Assembly (NCBI GenBank): GCA_963727415.1
Contig: CAVSGF010000001.1
Coordinates: forward strand, 62,001-126,000
Reading direction: 5' to 3'
DNA: 64,000 nt
From: DASQPR01 sp963727415
GTDB lineage: Bacteria; Actinomycetota; Actinomycetes; Mycobacteriales; Micromonosporaceae
Position 1 is the stretch's first letter, and each line of letters opens with the position of its first letter. Shown piece by piece: positions 35,743 to 44,792 of the stretch. The notes under the pieces are model-generated. The model was not told the origin of the DNA, did not search any database, and saw only the letters and a list, made by a program, of their open reading frames with translations. The position numbers and the translations under genes are program-made.

Positions 35743-36241
35743 CCCTAGTGCTCCTCACCTGCCACGCGGCAACGACAACCGCCCGCCACTCGTGCACGGG
35801 TCGTGCAGCTGCCGGTCACCGAAGTGGTTATCCGTGCCATTACTCTATCGCCGAAGACTGACCGGTCGCCGTTTCGAAGGTTCCGTGCAGGTCATGCGGT
35901 GCACGAACAAATCGCTTCAAACCCAGACGAAACCGCAGGCCGATCCGTCGCTTGAGTCAACCATGGGGGCATTCGCCCTGTTCCGCCACGCAGCCAACTA
36001 CGCGCAGAGCGAAACGGCGTTGCGCCGGATACTGAGACCGATCTTGCCGGGCGGGCGGGCAGATTGAGCCCAGTGACCTTCGCCACGGTCGCCGCGGTCG
36101 GCCGGTTCGCTTGCCTGCAATTGCCGCAGGTGGCACGGCCATGTCGCGCTGGGACCCGGGATCTGGAGTCGTTACCAGGTCAGCCGACCCGCAATGACCC
36201 CAAGAGCGAATTGGCGCCACGGCACCCCGGAATGAAACCCC

Positions 36242-36314
36242 GAAGCCCGGATCGCCGCCGTGAAGCCCGAATAGCGCCGCGAAGCCCGAACTGCGCTAGA
36301 GGCCCGAATAGACG
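36242..36314. repeat. Degenerate 19-20-bp repeats (about four copies)
   Basis: Four imperfect copies of a unit close to GAAGCCCGAATAGCGCCGC lie head to tail between lsr2 and clpC. They run directly into the long hairpin at 36314. Confidence 0.55.
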
Positions 36315-36353
36315 TGATCGCCCCGGATCGCAAGAACGATCCGAGGCGATCAC
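36314..36353. other. Long hairpin downstream of lsr2
   Basis: Two 17-nt arms (GTGATCGCCCCGGATCG and CGATCCGAGGCGATCAC) pair with a single mismatch around a CAAGAA loop, about 160 bp beyond the lsr2 stop. It lacks a U-tract. It may terminate lsr2 transcription, stabilise an RNA, or act at DNA level. Confidence 0.6.
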
Positions 36354-36511
36354 ACGAAACATGGCAAGGACCCGCGGCCAGGGCCGCCGCCATCGGCCCG
36401 GCCCACCGTCCGGCCGGAGCCGTGGCCGGAAACCCGGCTCCTTGCCCGACGGCCGGGCCGGACGGCGGGCGACTGACCGCCTCGCCTCTGCCGGCGGTTG
36501 CGCAACAGTCG

Positions 36512-36865
36512 CTAGCGGCCGGCCGACGCCATGTATTCGTCAACGATGTTCTGCGGAATACGCCCGCGTGCCGAGATCTCCCGGCCTTGCCGCTTCGCCC
36601 ATTCGCGAATCGCCTTGTTCTGCTCACGGTCGGTAGCCGCCGCCGATCGCGTCGCGCGCGCACCGGCCCGGCCGCCGGCGACCATTCCGCCCTTGGAGCG
36701 CCGAGCGGCGCCCACATACGGAGCGAAGGCATCCCGCAACTTAGCGGCATTGTTCGAGTTCAGATCAATCTCGTAGAAGACGCCGTCGAGTGCGAACTTG
36801 ACGCTCTCATCGGCGTCGCCTCCATCCAGGTCGTCCTCTAGGACGACGATTTCACGCCTCGCCAC
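36512..36865 (-). CDS. lsr2: Lsr2 nucleoid-associated protein (xenogeneic silencer)
   Basis: Lsr2 is an H-NS-like protein that binds and bridges AT-rich DNA and silences foreign genes. The 117-residue protein starts at GTG 36865 (AGGGGAG upstream), giving V-A-R-R-E-I-V-V-L-E-D-D-L-D-G-G. The N-terminal dimerisation domain includes the D-G-V-F-Y-E-I-D-L-N motif. A basic linker leads to the DNA-binding domain with the AT-hook-like R-G-R (S-A-R-G-R-I-P). Lsr2 genes upstream of clpC are common in actinobacteria, though usually closer. Confidence 0.96.
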   Translation of the reverse strand: MARREIVVLEDDLDGGDADESVKFALDGVFYEIDLNSNNAAKLRDAFAPYVGAARRSKGGMVAGGRAGARATRSAAATDREQNKAIREWAKRQGREISARGRIPQNIVDEYMASAGR

Positions 36866-37061
36866 GAATTGCTCCCCTTCAATAACGGCACAACGCCGAT
36901 GTGCAAACAATAACCTGACGGCGCGCATCATCGTCAACAACGGCCTGAATTCGTGGCACGGGATTCCACCGAGCGCGTCATACCGCACCCAATGCGTGCG
37001 GATTACCGTCCCGGAGCGCGACCAAATCGCGACGACAAGTAGCGATACAGCCCGGACGAAA

Positions 37062-38567
37062 CTACTGTGGGCGTACCAACGGGAACATAATCGTTTCCCG
37101 AATCCCGAGGCCGGTCAGCGCCATCAAAAGCCGGTCGATACCCATCCCCATGCCTCCGGCCGGTGGCATGCCATGCTCCATGGCCCGGAGGAAGTCTTCG
37201 TCGAGCTGCATGGCCTCGGGGTCACCGGCCGCAGCCAGCAACGATTGCGCGACGAAGCGCTCCCGCTGGATTACCGGGTCGACGAGTTCGCTGTACGCGG
37301 TCGCGGTCTCCACTCCCCGTATGTACAGGTCCCACTTTTCGGCCAGGCCCCGGCTATCCCGGTGGGACCGGGTTAGCGGCGAGGTCTCCTCCGGGTAGTC
37401 CCGCACGAACGTCGGGTTTTGCAGCGTGCCGACCACCAGTTCGTCAAAAAGCTCCTCGGCCAGCTTTCCCGGCCCCCAATTCGGGTCCACGGCCACCTCA
37501 TGCTTGTCGGCCAATTGGATAAGGGTGGCCATCGGCGTATCGACAGTTACCTCCGACCCCAGTGCCTCGGACAGGGCGCCGTACATCGTGATCTCACGCC
37601 ATTGACCGCCCAGATCGAACTCGGAGCCATCGGCCAGCGGCACGGTGTGGCTACCGAACACGTCCAGCGCAGCGGTCTGAATCAGATCCTGAGTAAGCGC
37701 TGCCATCGTGTTGTAGTCACCGTAGGCTTCGTACGCCTCAAGCATCGCGAACTCGGGCGAATGACTGGAGTCGGCACCTTCATTGCGAAAGTTCCGGTTG
37801 ATCTCGAAGACACGATCGATTCCGCCGACTACGGCCCGCTTCAGAAAAAGCTCGGGTGCGATTCTCAGATACAGATCCATGTCGAACGCATTGCTGTGAG
37901 TAACGAACGGGCGCGCGGTGGCACCCCCATGCAGCACTTGCAGCATCGGCGTCTCGACTTCGATGAAGTCGCGGCGGTCGAAGTTCGCCCGCAGGCTCCG
38001 CACCACGGCGGATCGGGTCCGGACGTGATCGCGCGCGGCCGGTCGCACGATCAGATCCACGTATCGCTGCCGGACCCGGGCCTCTTCGCTCATCGCGCGG
38101 TGCGCGACCGGAAGCGGGCGCAGCGCCTTGGCCGTCATCACCCATTCATCGGCGAGCACCGACAACTCGCCCCGGCGGGACGAGATCACCTCGCCGTCGA
38201 TGCCCACATGATCGCCCAGGTCCACGATCCGCTTCCACGAGTCAAGCGCGTCCGGCCCGACCTTGTCGAGCGAGAGCATCGCCTGCAGCTCGGTGCCATC
38301 ACCGTCCCGGAGCGTCGCGAAGCACAGCTTCCCGGAGTTGCGGATGAAGATCACCCGGCCGGTGACCGCGACCCGATCACCGGTAGTGGCATCGGCCGGC
38401 AGGTCCGGGTAGCGCTTGCGGATGTCCGCGAGCGAGTCGGTCCGGGCAAAGGTGACCGGGTACGGCGCGATGCCCTCGGCCAGCATCCGGGCCCGCTTCT
38501 CCCGGCGCACCCGCATCTGCTCGGGCAGTTCCTGGTCGTTGTCGTCGAATTCGGTCGCGTCACTCAC
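37062..38567 (-). CDS. lysS: Lysyl-tRNA synthetase, class II
   Basis: Charges tRNA-Lys. I place the start at GTG 38567 (V-S-D-A-T-E-F-D-D, about 501 residues) to match the usual N-terminus before Q-M-R-V-R-R-E-K; ATG 38606 is an alternative. Neither has a clear ribosome site. The OB-fold anticodon domain (R-V-I-F-I-R-N-S-G-K-L-C-F) and the class II catalytic motifs are present: motif 1 around FIEVETPML, motif 2 F-R-N-E-G-A-D-S-S-H-S-P-E-F, motif 3 G-M-G-M-G-I-D-R-L-L-M. Divergent from a methyltransferase gene. Confidence 0.95.
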   Translation of the reverse strand: MSDATEFDDNDQELPEQMRVRREKRARMLAEGIAPYPVTFARTDSLADIRKRYPDLPADATTGDRVAVTGRVIFIRNSGKLCFATLRDGDGTELQAMLSLDKVGPDALDSWKRIVDLGDHVGIDGEVISSRRGELSVLADEWVMTAKALRPLPVAHRAMSEEARVRQRYVDLIVRPAARDHVRTRSAVVRSLRANFDRRDFIEVETPMLQVLHGGATARPFVTHSNAFDMDLYLRIAPELFLKRAVVGGIDRVFEINRNFRNEGADSSHSPEFAMLEAYEAYGDYNTMAALTQDLIQTAALDVFGSHTVPLADGSEFDLGGQWREITMYGALSEALGSEVTVDTPMATLIQLADKHEVAVDPNWGPGKLAEELFDELVVGTLQNPTFVRDYPEETSPLTRSHRDSRGLAEKWDLYIRGVETATAYSELVDPVIQRERFVAQSLLAAAGDPEAMQLDEDFLRAMEHGMPPAGGMGMGIDRLLMALTGLGIRETIMFPLVRPQ

Positions 38568-38666
38568 AGTCGTCGAGAGTAGTGGACTCAAATTGGCGAT
38601 CTCCATTTGATTAGGGTGGAGGCGCCGGTCACGGGCCGACGGCCGGCACCGCAGGGAGGCAGCTTC

Positions 38667-39404
38667 ATGGTCAACAGCGCTCAGACCGACCACGACGTCA
38701 GACGGCTGTCATTCGGCCAAGCCGCCGCCGACTACGACCGCATCCGCCCGGCATACCCGGTCGCGGCCGTGGCCTGGGCGCTTGACGGGCATGCCGGGCG
38801 GGTGGTCGATCTGGGCGCGGGCACCGGGCTGATGACCCGCGTGATCCGGCAGATCGCCGGTACGGTGATCCCGGTCGAGCCCGATCCGGGAATGCGCGAG
38901 CAGCTCGATGCCAGCACCGGCGTGACCGCCCAGGCCGGCAGCGCCGAGAACATCCCGGCCGCGGACGCCACCATCGACGGCGTCGTCGCGGGCCAGTCGT
39001 ACCACTGGTTCGACAAGGAACGGGCACATGTGGAGATCGCTCGCGTGCTCAAGCCCGGCGGCGTGTTCGCGCCGATCTGGAACATCCGCGACGAGCGCGT
39101 CGGATGGGTGGCCGAGATAACCGATGCGTTCGAGGGCCGAGCCATGACCGCGCACGAGGGCACCCTGGAAAAGGACGTCTTCGGCGAGATGTTCTCCGAG
39201 GTGGAGCGGGCTACCTTCAGCCACTCGGTGACGATGACCGCCGACGACATGGTCGCGCTGATCAAGTCGCGCTCCTACTTCCTGACCGCGGAGGCGGACG
39301 AGCAGGAACTGATGAGCCGGCGGGTTCGCGAGGTCACCGCCCCGCTCGGCGAAAGCTTCGAGTTGCCCTACGTCACGTACGCGTACCGGGCGTACAAGAT
39401 CTAG
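38667..39404 (+). CDS. SAM-dependent methyltransferase (type 11)
   Basis: The 245-residue class I methyltransferase has a GGGAGG site before ATG 38667. It begins R-L-S-F-G-Q-A-A-A-D-Y-D-R-I-R-P-A-Y-P, with motif I V-V-D-L-G-A-G-T-G-L-M-T-R, acidic V-E-P-D-P-G-M, and G-Q-S-Y-H-W-F-D. That places it with the small UbiE/trans-aconitate-like methyltransferases of unknown substrate. It ends convergently with coaX, the two stop codons overlapping at 39401-39404. Confidence 0.87.
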   Translation: MVNSAQTDHDVRRLSFGQAAADYDRIRPAYPVAAVAWALDGHAGRVVDLGAGTGLMTRVIRQIAGTVIPVEPDPGMREQLDASTGVTAQAGSAENIPAADATIDGVVAGQSYHWFDKERAHVEIARVLKPGGVFAPIWNIRDERVGWVAEITDAFEGRAMTAHEGTLEKDVFGEMFSEVERATFSHSVTMTADDMVALIKSRSYFLTAEADEQELMSRRVREVTAPLGESFELPYVTYAYRAYKI

Positions 39405-40159
39405 GCGTTGCGCTCATAGACCAGGCGCAGCCCGATCAGGGTGAGCCAGGGCTCGTGATGGGTGACGGTCTCGCACTCCTCAAGCACCACCCGGGCCAGC
39501 CCCCCGGTGGCCACCACGGCCTTCACGTCGCCGATCTCCTTGGTGATCGCCCGCACTACGCCGTCGACCTGGCCGGCGAACCCGTAAACCACACCGGACT
39601 GCAGGCAGTCGACGGTGTTCTTGCCGACCACCCGAGGCGGCCGGATCAGTTCCACCTTGCGCAACTGCGCGGCACGAGCGGCGAGCGCGTCGACGGAGAT
39701 CTCGATACCCGGCGCCAGCACCCCGCCGAGGAACTCCCCGCGCGCCGAGACGACGTCGAAGTTGGTGGACGTGCCGAAGTCGACGACGATCGACGGGCCA
39801 CCGAAGAGGGCATGGGCGGCCAGCGTGTTGACCACCCGGTCGCTGCCGACCTCCTTCGGGTTATCGATGGCGAGCTGCACGCCGGTCCGTACGCCCGGCT
39901 CCACGATCACCGTAGGGATCGACGGGTAGTACCGGCGCAGCATGGACCGCAGCGACCGCAGCGCGGCCGGCACGGTCGAGCAGGCGGCGATCCCGGAGAC
40001 CGCGACGTTGTCGCCGGCGAGCAGGCCACGGAACATCAGCCCGAGCTCGTCCGCGGTCGACCGGGCGTCGGTCTTGACCCGCCAGGAGTGCACCAGCACG
40101 TCGCCGGAGAACGTGGCGAGCACGGTGTTGGTGTTTCCGATATCGATGCACAGCAGCAC
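39401..40159 (-). CDS. coaX: Type III pantothenate kinase
   Basis: Phosphorylates pantothenate, first step of coenzyme A synthesis. The 252-residue protein starts at a GTG and has the ASKHA-fold motifs L-C-I-D-I-G-N-T-N-T (phosphate loop), N-P-x-E-V-G-S-D-R-V-V-N and V-V-D-F-G-T-S-T-N-F-D, with G-G-V-L-A-P-G. It follows nadC by 20 bp, forming a nadB-nadC-coaX group; panC and panD for pantothenate lie 5 kb away. Confidence 0.96.
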   Translation of the reverse strand: MLLCIDIGNTNTVLATFSGDVLVHSWRVKTDARSTADELGLMFRGLLAGDNVAVSGIAACSTVPAALRSLRSMLRRYYPSIPTVIVEPGVRTGVQLAIDNPKEVGSDRVVNTLAAHALFGGPSIVVDFGTSTNFDVVSARGEFLGGVLAPGIEISVDALAARAAQLRKVELIRPPRVVGKNTVDCLQSGVVYGFAGQVDGVVRAITKEIGDVKAVVATGGLARVVLEECETVTHHEPWLTLIGLRLVYERNA

Positions 40160-40178
40160 AACGCCATCCTAGGGATAG

Positions 40179-41064
40179 TCAGGACCGAGGTCGCAGGTCC
40201 AGCGCGATGTCCAAGATCGGCGATGAGTGCGTCAGGCCGCCCACGCTCAGAAAGTCGACGCCGGTGGATCCATACTCGCGAGCCACGGTCGAGGGTGAGG
40301 CCCCCGGTCGCCTCCAGCTCGGCCCGGCCGCCCACCGCCGCCACCACGGCCCGGAGCAGGTCCGGGACCATGTTGTCGAGCAGCAGGAAGGTGGCGCCGG
40401 CCGCAACCGCCTCAATCGCCTCGTCCACGGTCTCCACCTCGACCTGCACCGGCAGGTCGGGATACCGCGCGCGGACTCGGCGGTAGGCGCTGGTGATCGA
40501 CCCGGCGGCGAGCTTGTGGTTGTCCTTGATCATGGCGACGTCGTACAGGCCCATCCGCTTGTTCGTGCCGCCACCGGCCCGGACCGCGTACTTCTCCAGG
40601 CTCCGCAGTCCAGGCGTGGTCTTGCGGGTGTCAAGGACCGTCGATCCAGTGCCGTCCAGGGCATCGGCCCACTGACGGGTGTGAGTCGCAACTCCGGACA
40701 TGCGGCACAGCAGGTTCAGCGCGGTGCGCTCCGCGGTGAGCAGGGATCGGGTCGGGCCGGCGACCGTGGCCAGGCGCTGTCCGCGCGCCACCCGGTCGCC
40801 GTCGGTGGCCAGTGCCTCCACCGTGGTACGGGGATCCACCTGCTCGAACACGGCCGCGGCCACGGCCAGCCCGGCAACCACCCCGTCCTTGCGTGCCACC
40901 AGGTCACCGACGTCGACCTGGTCGTCCGGGATAGTCGCCACGCTCGTGACATCGACCCCGTCAGGGCCGCCGAGATCCTCGTCGAGCGCGGTCCGGATCA
41001 CGCGGTCGACGGCCGCCGGATCCAGCCCTTGCGCCCGCAGCGTGTCGGCCAGGTCGACCCGCAT
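40179..41064 (-). CDS. nadC: Nicotinate-nucleotide pyrophosphorylase (carboxylating), one frameshift
   Basis: Converts quinolinate and PRPP to nicotinate mononucleotide in NAD synthesis. The start ATG 41064 overlaps the nadB stop (TGATG) and has GGGAGG upstream. Motifs include E-D-L-G-G-P-D-G-V-D-V-T-S, T-R-K-T-T-P-G-L-R, R-A-G-G-G-T-N-K-R-M-G-L-Y-D and K-D-N-H. The frame breaks at the CC pair 40283-40284 on the plus strand. Removing one base gives the normal ending T-L-D-R-A-R-E-Y-G-S-T-G-V-D-F-L-S-V-G-G-style sequence up to the stop at 40179 (about 295 residues). Sequencing error is the likely cause. Confidence 0.92.
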
Positions 41065-42725
41065 CACATCGCCTCCCAACCCTCGGCCACCACGCCATCG
41101 GCGCCGATGCCGGCCATCAGGTGACCGAGCCAGCCCGGATCGGCGTCCGGGAAGTCCTCACGCCAATGGCACCCGCGCGTCTCGGTTCGCAGCGCCGCGG
41201 CCGCGACCAGGGCGGATGCCACGGTCACCAGGTTCGCCGCTTCCCATGAGCCGGTACGGGCGGAGGCTCGCTGGCGGCCAAGCGCGGTGAGGCCGGCGGC
41301 CGTCTCGGCGAGCGAAGCGGCCGAGCGCAGCACGCCCGCGCCGCGAGTCATGGCCCGCTGCAACGGGGCCCGCACGGCCGGGTCGACGGCCCAGGAGGCG
41401 CGGTCGTCCGGCACCGGATCCTGCTGGGGCGGCAGTTCCCGGCTGATGTCCTCGGCGATCCGGCGGGCGAATACCAGCCCTTCCAACAGCGAATTGGAGG
41501 CCAGCCGGTTGGCGCCGTGCACGCCGGTGCAGGCCACCTCGCCGCAGGCGTACAGGCCGGGGATCGAGGCGCGGCCGTACAGGTCGGTCCGGACACCGCC
41601 GCTGGCGTAGTGGGCCGCGGGCGCGACCGGGATCAGGTCGGCGGTCGGGTCCACCCCGGCCGCCAGGCACGAAGCGGTGATCGTCGGGAACCGTCGAGCC
41701 AGGTCCGGGATGTGCCGGGCGTCCAGGAACACGTGGTCGGTGCCGCCGGCCAGCAATACCCGATGGATGCCCTTGGCCACGATGTCCCGCGGGGCCAGTT
41801 CGGCCAGTTCGTGCTGGCCCACCATGAATCGCTTGCCGTCGGCGTCCACCAGGTGGGCGCCTTCCCCGCGCATCGCCTCCGACACCAGCGGCTGCTGCGC
41901 GCTGCGCTCGCCACCCGGCCCGGTCGGCACCATCAGCGCCGTCGGGTGGAACTGGACGAACTCGATGTCGGTAACGGTGGCACCGGCTCGCAGCGCCAGC
42001 GCCACGCCGTCCCCGGTGGAGACCGCGGGGTTGGTGGTTGACGCGTATACCTGGCCCATACCGCCGGTCGCCAGCACCACGGCGCGGCCGAGAATGGCCC
42101 CGACGCCGTCCTCGGTACCCTCGCCGAGCACGTGCAGCGTGAGCCCGCAGGCCCGGCCGTCCGCGCCGCGGAGCAGATCGAGCACGAGCGCGTGTTCGAC
42201 GATCCGGATCCACGGGTCCTCGAGCACCGCCTCGTGCAAGGCTCGCTGTACCTCGGCCCCGGTCGCGTCACCGCCCGCGTGCACGATCCGGTTCGCGTGA
42301 TGCCCGCCTTCCCGGGTAAGCATCAGCGATCCGTCGGCGTTGCGGTCGAACTGGGCACCCAGGCGCATCAGCTCCCGTACCCGGGCTGGGCCTTCGGTGA
42401 CCAGGACGTCAACGGCTTCCGGATCGCACAGCCCAACCCCCGCGATCATGGTGTCCCTGGCATGTTCCGCGGGAGTGTCGAGGGGATCGAGTACGGCGGC
42501 GATGCCGCCCTGGGCCCAGCGAGTGGAGCCGTCGTCGATCCGGACCTTCGTCACGACCGTTACGTGCAGGCCGGTCTCGCGCAGGTGCAGCGCGGCGGTC
42601 AGCCCGGCGACCCCGGAGCCGACCACGATCACATCGGTGGTCTCGGTCCAGCCCGGTGCGGGCGCGAGCAGCCGATGCGGGACCGGTGGCAGTAGCGGCA
42701 AGTCCATGCCGCTAGTCAACGGCAC
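41064..42725 (-). CDS. nadB: L-aspartate oxidase
   Basis: FAD enzyme that oxidises aspartate to iminoaspartate for quinolinate synthesis. The 553-residue protein has the N-terminal FAD loop V-I-V-V-G-S-G-V-A-G-L-T-A-A, the succinate-dehydrogenase-like T-R-W-A-Q-G-G-I-A, H-P-T-A-L, the E-x-H-R-type R-G-E-G-A-H-L, and S-L-L-E-G-L-V-F. The start is a GTG at 42725, 4 bp after the previous stop, or ATG 42707. nadA is not in the window. Confidence 0.95.
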   Translation of the reverse strand: MPLTSGMDLPLLPPVPHRLLAPAPGWTETTDVIVVGSGVAGLTAALHLRETGLHVTVVTKVRIDDGSTRWAQGGIAAVLDPLDTPAEHARDTMIAGVGLCDPEAVDVLVTEGPARVRELMRLGAQFDRNADGSLMLTREGGHHANRIVHAGGDATGAEVQRALHEAVLEDPWIRIVEHALVLDLLRGADGRACGLTLHVLGEGTEDGVGAILGRAVVLATGGMGQVYASTTNPAVSTGDGVALALRAGATVTDIEFVQFHPTALMVPTGPGGERSAQQPLVSEAMRGEGAHLVDADGKRFMVGQHELAELAPRDIVAKGIHRVLLAGGTDHVFLDARHIPDLARRFPTITASCLAAGVDPTADLIPVAPAAHYASGGVRTDLYGRASIPGLYACGEVACTGVHGANRLASNSLLEGLVFARRIAEDISRELPPQQDPVPDDRASWAVDPAVRAPLQRAMTRGAGVLRSAASLAETAAGLTALGRQRASARTGSWEAANLVTVASALVAAAALRTETRGCHWREDFPDADPGWLGHLMAGIGADGVVAEGWEAM

Positions 42726-42729
42726 GAGG

Positions 42730-43596
42730 TCAGTGCGGCAGCGGGCGGGTGCCCAGTCCGGCCAGCGAACCTGTTATGGAGGTGCTGGTGTGGGCGTAAC
42801 ACGCGTACGTCTGGTCGCTGCCGATCCACGAGTTGGCGTCCTTCGGACCGACGAACGCGCTGGTCACATCGTCACGCTTGGATCCGTCGGGCAGCCCCAG
42901 AAATGAGCGGACGACAGCGTCGCAACCGTTGGGCACCATCGTCGCCAGCTGCTGGCCATCGAACGGAGCGTTTGCCGGAGTGACCCGGTATAGCGCGGCG
43001 AACTCGCTGGTGTGAGGTTTGTCGCATGAGACGTAACTCAGCGCGCCCGCATCGCCGGTGGCGACGCACTCGACTCCGAGTACGCCGGCCTGGCCCCGCA
43101 GCGACGACGTGCGCGAGACGAACCGGTCGTTGTTCGGCCCGGCCGATTGGGCAATCGCGCACGCGTAGAACCCGTCGGTCACCGGCTTGATGAAGTCCGG
43201 GAACACCGCCACCCGCGCGCCGCGTGGCGAGTCACCGAGAAACTGCCCAGCCTTGGCCGTACAGCCGCCACGCGCCTCGCCGATCATGACAAGCGAGTTG
43301 ACCTGCTTCTGCTGACCGGATGCGCGCCGCTGGTTGACGATCAGCGCGTGATCGACCTGGCCGACGTAGAACACCTCGACGGTGTGCGGAGTGTCGCAAC
43401 CAACCGGCCGGCCCGGCCATGGCGCCTGCCCGCCGGCCGTACCGGTGTCCAGGTTCCAGCACGATCCCGCCGCCGGCGCCGACGACGGCGGCTTGGTCGG
43501 AATGGATCCGCCTCGGTTGACCCACAGCAGCAGCCCGGCGACTACGGCGATGATGACCACCGCGATGGCGATCGGCACGAAGCGACGACGATTCAT
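42730..43596 (-). CDS. Septum-formation-family membrane protein
   Basis: The 288-residue protein has one N-terminal membrane helix (about 8-26) and an extracytoplasmic Cys-containing region. It carries two related segments, each with a C-D-x-P-H-T motif (G-C-D-T-P-H-T-V-E-V-F and S-C-D-K-P-H-T-S-E-F). This is the septum-formation (DUF4190-associated) domain pattern, apparently duplicated. The cell-division role of the family is weakly established. It lies immediately upstream of nadB on the same strand. Confidence 0.75.
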   Translation of the reverse strand: MNRRRFVPIAIAVVIIAVVAGLLLWVNRGGSIPTKPPSSAPAAGSCWNLDTGTAGGQAPWPGRPVGCDTPHTVEVFYVGQVDHALIVNQRRASGQQKQVNSLVMIGEARGGCTAKAGQFLGDSPRGARVAVFPDFIKPVTDGFYACAIAQSAGPNNDRFVSRTSSLRGQAGVLGVECVATGDAGALSYVSCDKPHTSEFAALYRVTPANAPFDGQQLATMVPNGCDAVVRSFLGLPDGSKRDDVTSAFVGPKDANSWIGSDQTYACYAHTSTSITGSLAGLGTRPLPH

Positions 43597-43746
43597 GATC
43601 TCCCCAGGCCATGGCTGACGCGCCAGCTTATGACACTCGCCGGGTCGGCGTCGCCCGTCGTTTGGCTGATTGCCGCGAAAAAGTTACCGATCGGTACGCC
43701 GTGTCGCGCGCCGGTTGCTGTCGGGGGCCGCCGCGAAAATGAATCC

Positions 43747-44463
43747 ATGTCGCCAGCCGGACCGCCGCCCCGCTCCCCGGGCGCGCCGGTGCGGATGTTC
43801 TATGTCGACGACTCCGGATCGACCGACAGCGGCTTCGTCGTCTACGCCTGGGTCGAGTGCCGCGCCGACGAGTGGCGGCTGGCGCTCCGGTCGTGGTTGG
43901 ACTTGCGCGCCGAGTTGTTCGTCAAGCACGCCATACCTCCGGCGTACGAGTTGCACACCTCGGCATTTGCCGGTGGCCGGGGTCGCCCCAGCGCGAATCC
44001 GCAATGGAACCTGCACAAGCGGAACCGAAGCGAGGCACTGGAAGTGGCGCTGGCCCGGCTGGGCGCGACACCGAGCCTGTCAATCGGGGCCGTCTTCCGG
44101 ATCACCAGCGCCCGCGGCAGCGCGTTCGGCGCCGAGCGTGGCGAGGTCTACCGGAGACTGGTCGCGCACCTGGACAGCCGGCTTGAGGCGGCCGGCGAGC
44201 TTGGCATGATCCTGATGGACGGCGACGGCTCGGAGACGTCGTACTACGGTGCGCACCGGGCTCTCAAGCTGGCCCACCGTAGCGTCATCGAAGACCCGCT
44301 GTTCCAGGCCTCGCATCGCAGCCAGTGGATCCAGATGGCGGATCTGGTGGCGTGGAGCACCTACCAAGCGCTGCGTCGCAACCCCGCCAACCGGTACGCC
44401 TGGGATTGGTATGACCGGTTCCTGCGCGGGTGCGATGTCAATGGTGGGCCGCTGGTGCTCTAG
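43747..44463 (+). CDS. DUF3800 domain protein
   Basis: The 238-residue protein has the DUF3800 signature: M-F-Y-V-D-D-S-G near the N-terminus, an acidic L-M-D-G-D-G-S-E in the middle, and the closing S-x-W-I-Q-M-A-D-L-V-A-W. The fold is RNase H-like and the conserved acidic residues suggest a nuclease, but no activity is established. DUF3800 genes often appear in phage, mobile or defence contexts. Here the gene interrupts cofactor genes and is followed by two sets of direct repeats, which supports an accessory origin. Confidence 0.82.
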   Translation: MSPAGPPPRSPGAPVRMFYVDDSGSTDSGFVVYAWVECRADEWRLALRSWLDLRAELFVKHAIPPAYELHTSAFAGGRGRPSANPQWNLHKRNRSEALEVALARLGATPSLSIGAVFRITSARGSAFGAERGEVYRRLVAHLDSRLEAAGELGMILMDGDGSETSYYGAHRALKLAHRSVIEDPLFQASHRSQWIQMADLVAWSTYQALRRNPANRYAWDWYDRFLRGCDVNGGPLVL

Positions 44464-44504
44464 CTCCCGTCGAGGTGGGTCCTGGTGAGCTCCCGTCGAG
44501 GTGG
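44462..44504. repeat. 17-bp direct repeat at the 3' end of the DUF3800 gene
   Basis: AGCTCCCGTCGAGGTGG occurs at 44462-44478, overlapping the DUF3800 stop codon, and again at 44488-44504, a 26-bp period. Confidence 0.8.
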
Positions 44505-44626
44505 TGCTGGTGCAAGATTCAGTGCAGCCGCCGTCGCTGTGACGCCTCCAGCGCACAAGCTGACGCACTCGATCAACGGGCTCCGCGAGACACGATGGCC
44601 AGACACGCCGGGTCCCGGCCAAGGTG

Positions 44627-44698
44627 GCGGACGGTCAACACAGCGGACGGTCAACCCAGCGGACGGTCAACACGGCGCCCGGCCAACACGGCGCCCAG
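44627..44698. repeat. 16-bp tandem repeat array
   Basis: Three close copies of GCGGACGGTCAACACA are followed by a diverged copy (GCGCCCGGCCAACACG) and a half copy. The array lies in the 329-bp non-coding stretch between the DUF3800 gene and panD, just before the panD terminator. No spacer-repeat structure, so not CRISPR. Confidence 0.8.
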
Positions 44699-44701
44699 TT
44701 T

Positions 44702-44746
44702 AAAAGAAGCAGACCCGCCGATCCACGAATAGTGGGGCAGGTCCGC
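44702..44746 (-). terminator. Rho-independent terminator of the DUF2520-panC-panD operon
   Basis: On the minus strand, 46 bp after the panD stop, an 11-bp stem (GCGGACCTGCC / GGCGGGTCTGC, two G-U pairs) encloses a smaller CCAC/GTGG stem and is followed by TTCTTTT. This is the best canonical terminator in the window. Confidence 0.85.
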
Positions 44747-44792
44747 TCCTATACGGTAGCACCGGGCCATCACCGGCGTCCACGATTGCGCC

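Larger units (their letters stand above)
35743..36511. other. 769-bp region without a recognisable gene, between lsr2 and clpC
   Basis: The first about 100 bp next to clpC is its leader. The rest has no reading frame with credible coding character or similarity that I recognise. It contains a short degenerate repeat array at 36242-36314 and a long hairpin at 36314-36353. It could hold a small RNA, a promoter-distal remnant, or nothing. Confidence 0.5.

Noticed and set aside
32734..35748. 1004-residue open frame on the plus strand opposite clpC
   Set aside because: It exactly mirrors clpC; no domain and no ribosome site.
44627..44698. Possible CRISPR array
   Set aside because: Units are directly adjacent with no spacers, and no cas genes are nearby.
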